Source: Candidatus Sulfotelmatobacter sp.
Lineage (GTDB): Bacteria; Acidobacteriota; Terriglobia; Terriglobales; Acidobacteriaceae
DNA: 12,948 bases
Assembly (NCBI GenBank): GCA_030037575.1
Contig: JASHRB010000358.1
Span: 1 to 12,948, forward strand
Direction of reading: 5' to 3'
Below the pieces are notes generated by a model that was not told the DNA's origin, made no database searches, and saw only the letters and a list, made by a program, of their open reading frames with translations. The translations under genes and the position numbers were made by a program. Shown here one piece after another: positions 6,467 through 12,948 of the stretch (positions are counted from its first letter, which is position 1; each line of letters starts with the position of its first letter).

Positions 6467-8119
6467 CTAAGCTTGTGCCGGCAAACCCGTCTGCATCACT
6501 CCGCGCAGAAGGCTGGGAACGTCGAGAATCAATCCCACCCGGCCGTCGCCAAGAACCGTAGAGCCAGCGATGCCCTGCACCCGCCGGAACGCCCGGCCCA
6601 GCGGCTTTACCACGGTCTGCATTCCGCCCAACAATTCGTCGACTGCTATGCCGGCATGAAATTCGTTGATCTTTACCACCACGATGTTTTCCTTTTTCGG
6701 AGTCTCCCCGGAAAGTCCGAAAGCGCGCCGCAATCGCACGTAGGGCAGCGGATCGCCGCGAAGGCTGAGAATTCCGCTGCTTTCGTCGTTCCGCTCTGCC
6801 GCCGGCAACTCCGTGCACTCGGTCACGTGCTCCAAGGGCACGATAAACACTTCGGTTCCAACCTTCACCGAAAAACCTTCAATGATGGCCAGCGTCAGCG
6901 GCAGGCGGATGGCAATGGTGCTGCCTTTCCCGGCGGCGCTTGTGATCTCGACAGTGCCGCGCAGATTGTCGATATTGCGCCGCACCACGTCCAGTCCGAC
7001 TCCGCGGCCGGAGAGATCGGTGACCGACTCGGCCGTCGAAAAACCAGCCTGAAAAACCAGGCCATAAACGTCCTGTTCGCGCAACTCTTCCTTCTCCGAG
7101 ATCAGCCCAATGCTCCTGGCTTTTTCGAGAATGCGGGCGCGATCGAACCCTGCGCCGTCATCCTGCAGGGTGACCACAATGTTTCCCCCGCTGTGGGCGG
7201 CGGAAAGTCTGATCACTCCGCAGGCGTTCTTGCCCCGGCTTTCGCGGATCTCAGGCTTCTCCAGTCCGTGATCGACCGCGTTGCGAATCAGATGCACCAA
7301 CGGGTCCTTCAACTGCTCCAGCACGGTCGTGTCCACTTCCACGTCTCCGCCCACCACTTCCAGGCGGGCAATTTTCCCGTGCGTCTTGGCCAAATCTCTT
7401 ACCGAGCGCACGAACTGGCGAAACAGCGGCCCCACCGGCACCATACGGATGCTCATGACTTCGCTTTGCAGGTCCATATAGAGGCGCTCGGCTTCGCGGT
7501 GCATTTCGACAATGGTGCGTCCTTGCTCGCCGCTGAGTTTTTCGATCATCTGCCGCAGCCGGCCCTGGGCAATCACAATTTCGCCGGTCAGGTTCAACAT
7601 GTGGTCGAGCTTGTCCACATCGGCCCGCAGAGTGCGGTGATTCGAAGTGGGCAGCGAATCCAGCTTCGCTCCCGAGCCCGCTTCCTCCTGTGTGCCGTTG
7701 GTCCTGACCACGCGCTTCGAACGCTTTTCGACTTCTTTGGCGATTTCTTTCCTCAGGCCTTGCTGGCGGGAATTAAGCTCTACCGGCCCCGACTGCGCCG
7801 CGGCGACCATGGCGCGAAGCTCATCCACCGCCTTGAGCAAAAGTGAAATCACGTCTCCGCCGGGAAGAACGTGCTGCTCCCGAAACACATCCAGCAGGTC
7901 TTCGATGACGTGGGCGAAACCGGCGAGCTCCGTGAGCTCCAGTGACGTGGCGTTGCCCTTGATGCTGTGCGCCACGCGGAAAATGGTGTGCAGAAGCTCG
8001 GGATCGGAGGGATTCGATTCCATCTGGACCAAGGCCTGTTCCATCAGGTCCAGACCTTCCTCCGATTCGACGAGGAACGAGGCCAGCACTGCTCCGCGGT
8101 CGAAATCCGCCAAATCCAT
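6467..8119 (-). CDS. cheA: CheA: chemotaxis sensor histidine kinase, apparently without P2
   Basis: This 550-residue kinase autophosphorylates on the Hpt histidine and passes phosphate to response regulators. The P1/Hpt domain (about 5-110) has H51 in VAHSIKGN. A Lys/Arg/Gln-rich linker of about 50 residues (113-160) follows in place of the usual P2 docking domain. P3 dimerisation is at about 162-225. The P4 ATPase has the N box HLIRNAVDHG (277-286), G1 DDGAGFD (320-326) and G2 DLSGRGVGLDVV (368-379). The P5 CheW-like domain is at about 412-545. A full-length CheA is usually 630 or more residues; the shortfall matches the missing P2. A very strong AAGGAGGAG precedes the ATG. It lies 40 nt after cheD and 29 nt before the MCP, whose signals it most likely reads. 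Confidence 0.96.
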   Translation of the reverse strand: MDLADFDRGAVLASFLVESEEGLDLMEQALVQMESNPSDPELLHTIFRVAHSIKGNATSLELTELAGFAHVIEDLLDVFREQHVLPGGDVISLLLKAVDELRAMVAAAQSGPVELNSRQQGLRKEIAKEVEKRSKRVVRTNGTQEEAGSGAKLDSLPTSNHRTLRADVDKLDHMLNLTGEIVIAQGRLRQMIEKLSGEQGRTIVEMHREAERLYMDLQSEVMSIRMVPVGPLFRQFVRSVRDLAKTHGKIARLEVVGGDVEVDTTVLEQLKDPLVHLIRNAVDHGLEKPEIRESRGKNACGVIRLSAAHSGGNIVVTLQDDGAGFDRARILEKARSIGLISEKEELREQDVYGLVFQAGFSTAESVTDLSGRGVGLDVVRRNIDNLRGTVEITSAAGKGSTIAIRLPLTLAIIEGFSVKVGTEVFIVPLEHVTECTELPAAERNDESSGILSLRGDPLPYVRLRRAFGLSGETPKKENIVVVKINEFHAGIAVDELLGGMQTVVKPLGRAFRRVQGIAGSTVLGDGRVGLILDVPSLLRGVMQTGLPAQA

Positions 8120-8159
8120 CGCTCCTCCTTTCCTCCTCTGGCCTCGCCAGCCGAAACGT

Positions 8160-8699
8160 TCACACCGACGCTTGCTCGAAGCTCTTGATCGTGGTCAAAC
8201 CATCTGCAACCTGAAACATCAGCCTGCGTCCGTGCTTGCCCGAAACATCTCGCTCCACAATCGGTATGCCTGCCGCGCGCAGAAAATTCTCGGCCAAGTC
8301 GATGTTTTTGGTTCCCAAGGCATGAGTAAGATCGGCCGAGAACGCGCTTGATCCGCCGAAAATCTTGGCTTGCAGGTTCTTGACGGTGCATCCCAGGGCC
8401 AGAACTTGCTTTAGCAGTTCCGGATTGGCGACGTTGCCGTAGCGCAGCCGGTTCGGCCCGTCGCCCGATCCCTCGGGCAAAAGATAGTGATTCATGCCTC
8501 CGGCGCGCTTTTGCCGATCCCAGAGGCAGATCGCCGCGCACGAACCAAGGATGGTGGAGATGGTAATGGGGTCACGAGTTGCAAAGACCTGCCCGGGATA
8601 CAGAAAGTGCCGCGTCTCACCGGAGTCGGCCGGCTCGAAATTCTTCATGAATTCGGTGGGCAGCACCGCCGGATTGAACTTGGGGGGATCTTCTTTCAT
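8160..8699 (-). CDS. cheD: CheD: receptor glutamine deamidase
   Basis: This 179-residue cytoplasmic enzyme deamidates receptor glutamines to glutamate, creating methylation sites. The signature LGSCAAICLWDRQKRAGGMN, followed by HYLLPEG, carries the expected catalytic Cys C54 and His H71. KIFGGSSAFS (112-121) and the NIDLAENFLRAAGIPIVERDVSG block (132-154) are also typical. About 25 N-terminal residues (FNPAVLPTEFMKNFEPADSG) precede the core. The frame stays open upstream to 8942, but the ATG at 8699 is chosen because it has AAGG 6 nt upstream and overlaps the GAF gene stop as ATGA. The upstream extension reads as nonsense and is the GAF gene in another frame. In several systems CheD partners with CheC phosphatase; no CheC is in this window. 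Confidence 0.94.
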   Translation of the reverse strand: MKEDPPKFNPAVLPTEFMKNFEPADSGETRHFLYPGQVFATRDPITISTILGSCAAICLWDRQKRAGGMNHYLLPEGSGDGPNRLRYGNVANPELLKQVLALGCTVKNLQAKIFGGSSAFSADLTHALGTKNIDLAENFLRAAGIPIVERDVSGKHGRRLMFQVADGLTTIKSFEQASV

Positions 8700-9244
8700 G
8701 ATCTGCCTTCTGCCCGGTTGGTTCCCAGCGCGGCGCTGTGGCTTGCTCCGAATAATGGCTTGGCCGCTTCCTCCGACAGGAGTTTGAACAACTCCAGGTC
8801 GTGGGCATCGAAGGCGGTCTTCTGTGGAAGCAAGCGTAAAATAGCCAGTATGCCAACCGTTCGGCCGGCGGCGCGGATGGGAATGAACGCCTGCGCCTTC
8901 CCCCCGCCCCATCGTTCGCCATCCGCGGCTGGCACCTGCCATTGTCCCTGCATCACCTTTTTCCAGCCCGCCTCGCCCAGCGCTTTGAGCAAATCGTAGT
9001 TTTTGAGATCAGCCCCAAACGACCAACGCAGGGAAAATCGCTCGCCGCTCCCCTCACTCCGGAAGAGGCCGATTTCTTCGCAGCCCAGCAGGTTGGCCAC
9101 GATCTCGCGCAAGCCTTCGAGCGCGTCTTCTTCACTGCTACTCTCGGCCAGCCGTTTCCGCGCCGTAGCCAGTCGCAGCTCGTTCATCGCATCGGCTGCC
9201 CGCGCGGTCTTGGCCGCAGAGGCGTTGTTGCTCTCGAAGCTCAT
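8696..9244 (-). CDS. GAF-domain protein of the chemosensory operon
   Basis: This 182-residue soluble protein has no membrane segment. Residues 1-40 are Ala/Glu/Arg-rich and helical. A GAF-like alpha/beta domain fills about 41-165: ALEGLREIVANLLGCEEIGL, then FSLRWSFG, then QAFIPIRAAGRTVGILAI (the paired strands typical of GAF), then AFDAHDLELFKLLSEEAAKPL as the closing helix. GAF domains bind small ligands or act as protein-contact modules. No GGDEF, kinase or DNA-binding part is attached. Its TGA overlaps the cheD ATG (ATGA), so the two are probably translated together and may work together. A cysteine (C55) lies in the first strand region. The start at 9244 has only a weak GGGA upstream. The role is unknown; a small sensory or scaffold partner of the array is an inference. 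Confidence 0.82.
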   Translation of the reverse strand: MSFESNNASAAKTARAADAMNELRLATARKRLAESSSEEDALEGLREIVANLLGCEEIGLFRSEGSGERFSLRWSFGADLKNYDLLKALGEAGWKKVMQGQWQVPAADGERWGGGKAQAFIPIRAAGRTVGILAILRLLPQKTAFDAHDLELFKLLSEEAAKPLFGASHSAALGTNRAEGRS

Positions 9245-9297
9245 GAAAGTCCCAGTTGGGTTAGATCAACCACAAACAAGAAAACGCAAGGCCGGAC

Positions 9298-9669
9298 TTA
9301 CTCACCCAGGTAGCTCTGCAACAGCGCGACCAGTTCCGCGCCGTTTACCGGCTTCGTGATGTAGTCGTTGCACCCGCTCTGAAAGCCCGCTTCCATGTAA
9401 GCTTCTTCGCCGCGCGTGGTCACTAGAACAATGGGAATTTCTCGCGTGCTCGCGCTCTGCCGGATCATTTTGCAAGCTTCAAAGCCATTCATGCGCGGCA
9501 TGACCACATCCATCAAAATCAGGTCGGGATGTTCTTGCTGCGCCTTCTCCACCGCTTCCTGCCCATCATTGGCGGTAACACACTGGTAGGGTGTCCTGCG
9601 CTCCAGGATTTCGCGTTCCATCATGAGGGCCGTCTTGGAATCGTCAACGACAAGGATTTTCTTGGACAT
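9298..9669 (-). CDS. Single-domain response regulator (CheY/PilH-like)
   Basis: This 123-residue protein is a lone receiver domain. D9 and D10 form the acidic pocket, D54 in LILMDVVMP is the phosphorylation site, T84/T85 is the switch threonine, and Y103 and K106 in DYITKP complete the conserved set. There is no output domain, so it acts by protein contact, such as on a flagellar or pilus motor or as a phosphate sink. As first gene of the operon, 53 nt before the GAF gene, it is the natural target of CheA. The sequence (SKKILVVDDSKTALMMEREI) is as close to PilH/PilG-type regulators as to CheY, so I give no symbol. GAGGAAAG lies upstream of the ATG at 9669. Confidence 0.93.
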   Translation of the reverse strand: MSKKILVVDDSKTALMMEREILERRTPYQCVTANDGQEAVEKAQQEHPDLILMDVVMPRMNGFEACKMIRQSASTREIPIVLVTTRGEEAYMEAGFQSGCNDYITKPVNGAELVALLQSYLGE

Positions 9670-9703
9670 AGCTTTCCTCGGTGCAGGGTGCCAAGGCTGG
9701 GGA

Positions 9704-9724
9704 AACTACTCATCGACAGTAGTT
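9704..9724. repeat. Perfect inverted repeat in the operon leader
   Basis: AACTACT (9704-9710) and AGTAGTT (9718-9724) are exact reverse complements around a 7-nt spacer. The repeat lies 35-55 nt upstream of the response regulator start, so it could be an operator for a dimeric regulator or a hairpin in the 5' UTR. Confidence 0.5.
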
Positions 9725-9786
9725 ACCGAAGCGCGCCACCAACTATTAAGAATCTTTAACATAGCGGGTTACACCACGGTAGTTAC
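9719..9786. repeat. GTAGTTAC direct repeat, 60 nt apart
   Basis: GTAGTTAC occurs at 9719-9726 and again at 9779-9786, a start-to-start distance of 60 nt. On the minus strand the copies read GTAACTACTGT and GTAACTACCGT, so the match extends with one mismatch. The proximal copy shares its GTAGTT core with the right arm of the inverted repeat. This arrangement suggests a regulator binding site used more than once, but an 8-bp repeat can occur by chance. Confidence 0.4.
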
Positions 9787-10002
9787 GCAGGTAATGGATC
9801 GCGCGCGGGTCGGGGAAATGGAAAGTCTCGTCCGAGCCGCTCGCGCCCCCCCCGCCATTTCGCCGATTTGCCGGTGCCCGCTTGCACGCACCCCAACCAG
9901 GCGCACCCGGCCGCGTGCCGGCGGCAGGAAAATCGTTGCACACAGTTGCGGGCGTTTTCGAGAGATGCGCAGTTTGCCTGCCCGCCGGGTATCCGGGAAA
10001 GG

Positions 10003-11337
10003 TCACTTTACGTATTTTGGACCCTCCGGTCCGTCCCAGGGGTCATAGTGCAGCGCGAAACGAATTCGGTCTCGAATCGTGGGATGATCATAAAACCAGA
10101 ATACAAGGAGTGGGTCGGGGGCGGGATAGTCAAGGCTTTTCTCCCCCAGCTTCTGAAATGTCGATGCGGCGACCTGGTTATTGGCGGGAAACAAGCCGTG
10201 CGTTACCTCCAGCCCATAGATGTCGGCCTGATGTTCCAAATGCCGGCTGAAGGCGCTGGCCATCGGCTCGGCCGCGAAAGCCAGCACCGCCAGAACCAGC
10301 AACAGCGCGGGCAATGCGGCCAAATCATCGACTCCGCGAATCCTCCACTGTTCATCCCATCGCGCCAACATGGCGAGCACAATCTTTCTTCCCAGCCACA
10401 ACCCAATCAACATCATCAGCGAGAAAAACGCCAGGCCTTTGTAGATGTGCTGGAGAACGTAATGTCCCATCTCGTGCGCGAAGACGTAGAGCGTTTCCGG
10501 GATCGTCATATCGCGCTCGGTGTTGTCCCATACAACCACCCGCTTCGTCGCGCCGATTCCGCTGACGTAGGCGTTATAGGTCGTCACTTTTTGGCTGGCT
10601 TTCATGGCAAACATTCGGCTCGGCGGAATTTCGAGGCCGCCCCGCCGGGTTACTTTTTCGATCGCGCTGACCAACTGCGGTTTGGTCTTCTCGAGCGGCT
10701 CGAAGGTATTGAACATCGGATCCAGAATGACCGGCGCCGCAAAAATCAGCAGCACGATGAAAGGCTGCGTCAGCAGCCAAAAATAGAACCACCAGCGCCG
10801 CGGACTTTTTCGCATGATTCGAAAAAGCACGGAGACTGCGACCACTGCAATCGCCAGCACAATCGCTTCCGCCTTACACCAGTCTCCCGTCCATGAGGCC
10901 CAGCCTTGCACCGAAAGCCCATACATGCGCGAAATGTGGTGCCCGTACATATCGAGGGGCAGGGAAACCACCGCCATTAGCAAGATAAGCAGCGGCACGA
11001 AGATCGCGGTCTGGGCAAATCCATTGTTGCTCGCCCGCTCGGCGAGATCGCGTAATGCCGGCCCAACCCGCAGCCTCAGAATGAGCCAGAGGACGATGAT
11101 GCCGAAACCCGTTTCCCCCAGGTCAAGCACGGTGTGAGTTTCATACAGCGCCCGGGCCCGGGCAAGCGCTTCCGGCGGGAGGGTATATTCCGTGACTTTC
11201 GCTGGCTGCGGCTCTGCGGCAGCCCGGGTTGGTGCCGAGTTTGAACTCTGGCTGGGCTTCGAGGCTGGTGCGGGCACCGCAGCAGCCGAAAGCGCGATGA
11301 GCACGGTCAAGAGGAGCGGGAAAGCGGTCGGTTTCAT
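10003..11337 (-). CDS. M48-family (Ste24/CAAX-protease-like) membrane zinc metalloprotease
   Basis: This 444-residue integral membrane protease has a likely signal peptide (about residues 1-22, MKPTAFPLLLTVLIALSAAA), then a Ser/Pro/Ala linker. Likely membrane helices lie at about 72-88, 110-127, 155-172, 184-204, 303-316 and 340-358. The zinc motif HEMGH is at 288-292, and the third ligand is E368 with D372 in EHQADIYG. NAYVSGIGATKRVVVWDN (255-272) is typical of the Ste24 branch. Eukaryotic relatives cleave prenylated CAAX proteins; bacterial ones likely serve membrane protein quality control. The frame is open to 11499, but the ATG at 11337 is chosen because it starts the signal peptide, has AGG upstream, and avoids overlap with the divergent gene. 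No repeat-bearing (TPR) extension is present. It is probably transcribed alone. Confidence 0.93.
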   Translation of the reverse strand: MKPTAFPLLLTVLIALSAAAVPAPASKPSQSSNSAPTRAAAEPQPAKVTEYTLPPEALARARALYETHTVLDLGETGFGIIVLWLILRLRVGPALRDLAERASNNGFAQTAIFVPLLILLMAVVSLPLDMYGHHISRMYGLSVQGWASWTGDWCKAEAIVLAIAVVAVSVLFRIMRKSPRRWWFYFWLLTQPFIVLLIFAAPVILDPMFNTFEPLEKTKPQLVSAIEKVTRRGGLEIPPSRMFAMKASQKVTTYNAYVSGIGATKRVVVWDNTERDMTIPETLYVFAHEMGHYVLQHIYKGLAFFSLMMLIGLWLGRKIVLAMLARWDEQWRIRGVDDLAALPALLLVLAVLAFAAEPMASAFSRHLEHQADIYGLEVTHGLFPANNQVAASTFQKLGEKSLDYPAPDPLLVFWFYDHPTIRDRIRFALHYDPWDGPEGPKYVK

Positions 11338-11420
11338 TCCTTGCCTGTTTCGTGGCGCAACCGGAAATGATAAGTTGTGGCTGACCGTAAATCCAAACGG
11401 CCTACCCCGGCGGAGATATG
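11338..11420. promoter_or_regulatory. Divergent promoter region of protease and GGT-like genes
   Basis: Only 83 nt separate the two divergent starts, so both promoters must lie within it or overlap the neighbouring coding sequence. The centre (GGAAATGATAAGTTGTGG, about 11363-11380) is AT-richer than its surroundings. I could not pair a convincing -35 and -10 on either strand. GGAG at 11412-11415 is the ribosome binding site of the + strand gene. Confidence 0.35.
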
Positions 11421-12948
11421 ATGAATCTTTCGCTTCGGATTGGAGTTCCTGTACTGGTGCTTGCGTCTTCGGTTTCCGCGTCGGCCCGCGATCGCTCAAG
11501 CGCGCGCTCGATGGTGATTACCGGCTACGGAATCGTCGCGACCAGCCACGTACAGGCCTCGGTTGCAGGCGCGCAGATCCTGGCTCGCGGAGGTTCGGCC
11601 GTGGATGCGGCCATAGCCGCGAATGCCGTGCTCGGCGTCACCGAGCCAATGATGAACGGCATGGGCGGCGATCTGTTCGCCATTTATTGGGATTCGAAAA
11701 CCGGCGAGCTTTACGGTTTGAACTCCAGCGGATGGGCGCCCCAGGCCTTGACCATTGCGCATTTGAAAGCGAAAGGCGACGCCGCGGTGCCCCTCGAAGG
11801 CATCGATTCGGTCACCGTGCCGGGAGCGGTCGCAGGATGGAATGCCTTGCATAACCGCTTCGGGAAATTGCCCTGGAGGGAGCTTTTTCAACCCGCGATT
11901 TTCTACGCCGAGGAAGGTTATCCCGTTCCGGAGATTATTGCATCCTACTGGAATGATGCTGCCGATTGGCTGGCCGGCGATGGCGAAGCTCAGCGCCTGT
12001 ATTTGCCCGGGGGCAAATCCCCCCAGGTCGGCCAGGTTTTTCAGAACCGCGATCTGGCCAAGGCCCTTCGCCTAGTCGCAGAAAACGGCGCCGTTGCTTT
12101 TTACCAAGGGGAGATTGCGCACGCCATCGTGAGCACCTCGCAGGCCTTCGCCGGAACCATGGCCCTCAGCGATCTGGCGGACTTTGCCCCCGAGTGGGTC
12201 CAGCCCCTCTCAACCACCTATCGCCAGTGGACGGTCTATGAATTACCTCCCAACGGCCAGGGCATGGCCGCGTTGGAGATGCTGAACCTGATGGAAACTT
12301 CGCCTGCGTCGCCCGAGGGCCCGCTCAGCGTCAGCGAACTGCACAAGAAGATGGAAGCCATGAAGCTGGCCTATGCCGATCTCGGCCAATATAACGGCGA
12401 TCCCCGCTTCGCAAAAATTCCGCTCCAGGGAATCGTGTCGAAGGAATATGCCCGCGAGCGTGCAAAGCTGATCGATCCGGAAAAAGCGAATTGCGACGTC
12501 GCCGCTGGTGCGCCGCCGTTCAGCGACACAACTTATCTCTCGGTGGTCGATCGAGAAGGCAACATCGTGTCCCTGATTCAAAGCAATTATGAGGCCTTCG
12601 GCGCGGGCATCGTGGTGCGCGGCATGGGCTTCGCGCTGCAGGATCGCGGCGCGCTGTTCTCGCTCAATCCCTCTTCCCCCAATGCGCTCGCTCCGCGCAA
12701 GCGGCCGTTTCACACCATCATTCCCGCCTTCATGGAGCATGGCGATGAGCACATCGGCTTCGGCATTATGGGTGGCGCGAACCAGCCGCTCGCTCACGCG
12801 CAGTTCGTTTCGAACGTGGTCGACTACGGAATGAACATTCAGGAAGCAGTGGAAACCGCGCGTTTTACCGTGAGTTCGAAACGCGGCTGCCACATCGCGA
12901 TCGAATCGCGAGTTCCAGCGGAAGTACGGCAAAAACTCACTTCGATGG
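11421..12948 (+). CDS. Gamma-glutamyltransferase-family Ntn hydrolase, 3' end cut by window
   Basis: This is a periplasmic or secreted self-processing hydrolase; 509 residues are visible and the stop is outside the window. A signal peptide (about 1-21, MNLSLRIGVPVLVLASSVSA) is followed by GGSAVDAAIAANAVLGVTEP (58-77), the family's N-terminal signature. The autoprocessing site and nucleophile is T370 in SDTTYLSVVDREGN, so the mature small subunit starts at T370. NYEAFGAGIVVRGMGFALQD and the late MGGANQPLAHAQFVSN are typical of the YwrD/acylase-like branch. Classical GGTs carry an Arg that holds the glutamate carboxylate in an 'R-E-x-AP' type motif; here the region reads NSSGWAP (101-107), so the substrate may differ. 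GGAG lies 5 nt before the ATG at 11421; an adjacent ATG at 11418 is possible. About 20-60 residues are probably missing. Confidence 0.92.
   Translation, partial: MNLSLRIGVPVLVLASSVSASARDRSSARSMVITGYGIVATSHVQASVAGAQILARGGSAVDAAIAANAVLGVTEPMMNGMGGDLFAIYWDSKTGELYGLNSSGWAPQALTIAHLKAKGDAAVPLEGIDSVTVPGAVAGWNALHNRFGKLPWRELFQPAIFYAEEGYPVPEIIASYWNDAADWLAGDGEAQRLYLPGGKSPQVGQVFQNRDLAKALRLVAENGAVAFYQGEIAHAIVSTSQAFAGTMALSDLADFAPEWVQPLSTTYRQWTVYELPPNGQGMAALEMLNLMETSPASPEGPLSVSELHKKMEAMKLAYADLGQYNGDPRFAKIPLQGIVSKEYARERAKLIDPEKANCDVAAGAPPFSDTTYLSVVDREGNIVSLIQSNYEAFGAGIVVRGMGFALQDRGALFSLNPSSPNALAPRKRPFHTIIPAFMEHGDEHIGFGIMGGANQPLAHAQFVSNVVDYGMNIQEAVETARFTVSSKRGCHIAIESRVPAEVRQKLTSM

Larger units (their letters stand above)
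9670..10002. promoter_or_regulatory. Leader/promoter region of the chemosensory operon (333 nt non-coding)
   Basis: This gap separates two minus-strand genes, the M48 protease upstream and the response regulator downstream. The half nearest the operon (9691-9790) is noticeably AT-richer and holds the repeats listed separately; it is where the operon promoter most likely sits. I found no convincing sigma-70, sigma-28 or sigma-54 pair. The other half (about 9791-10002) is GC-rich and has only a short hairpin, CCGGC (9907-9911) with GCCGG (9917-9921), without a T-run, so no clear terminator for the protease gene. Open frames here look like chance. Confidence 0.5.

Noticed and set aside
6437..7846. 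A 469-codon + strand open frame opposite cheA
   Set aside because: It is the antisense shadow of cheA, whose H, N, G1 and G2 boxes are intact. The product is His/Gln-rich with no family features.
8700..8942. Upstream extension of cheD to an earlier start
   Set aside because: The extension overlaps the GAF gene in another frame and reads as Arg/Gly/Pro-rich nonsense. The ATG at 8699 has its own ribosome binding site and the ATGA overlap.
9907..9921. A short GC hairpin downstream of the M48 protease gene as terminator
   Set aside because: The stem has only 5 bp and no T-run follows it on the minus strand.
9868..10896. A 342-codon + strand open frame opposite the M48 protease
   Set aside because: It is antisense to a gene with a complete zinc motif and membrane helices, and its product is Arg/His/Gln-rich and not protein-like.
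11338..11499. N-terminal extension of the M48 protease
   Set aside because: It would overlap the start of the divergent GGT-like gene and bury the signal peptide 54 residues in. The ATG at 11337 is the natural start.
12243..12932. A 229-codon minus-strand frame opposite the GGT-like gene
   Set aside because: The + strand encodes a clear GGT-family protein through the whole interval, so the minus frame is a shadow.

Overview
The window comes from a GC-rich bacterial chromosome. The encoded proteins most resemble those of soil Acidobacteriota (Terriglobia/Koribacter-like). This is an inference from protein style and gene content, because no rRNA or other lineage marker is present.

Left flank (1-1980): the tail of an unrecognised + strand gene, a convergent minus-strand SufT/PaaD-type Fe-S assembly factor (sufT), an unrecognised membrane-anchored protein with a possible BamE/SmpA-like C-terminus, and a 53-residue small protein with a strong ribosome binding site.

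Centre (2071-9669, all minus strand): one compact eight-gene chemosensory operon. In transcription order it is a single-domain response regulator, a GAF-domain protein, cheD, cheA, an MCP receptor, cheW, cheR and cheB. Gaps are 75 nt or less, the GAF gene and cheD share an ATGA overlap, and cheW and cheR are separated by a TAG plus one codon in the same frame. The set makes a complete signalling and adaptation circuit. The MCP senses, CheW couples it to CheA, CheA phosphorylates the response regulator and CheB, CheR methylates, CheB demethylates or deamidates, and CheD deamidates. No CheC, CheX or CheZ phosphatase and no flagellar or pilus genes are in the window, so the output (flagella, type IV pili or another process) is open. 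The 333-nt leader upstream carries an inverted repeat and a spaced direct repeat that could be control sites.

Right flank (10003-12948): a minus-strand membrane M48 (Ste24-like) zinc protease with a signal peptide, and a divergent + strand gamma-glutamyltransferase-family Ntn hydrolase cut off by the window end.

I see no mobile element, CRISPR array, tRNA or rRNA, and no clearly new multi-gene system. The points worth a second look are details of the chemosensory operon: the in-frame cheW/cheR junction, a pentapeptide-like MCP C-terminus, a CheA that seems to lack P2, a GAF protein coupled to cheD, and the leader repeats. The GGT-like enzyme with an altered substrate-binding motif and the small protein also deserve attention.
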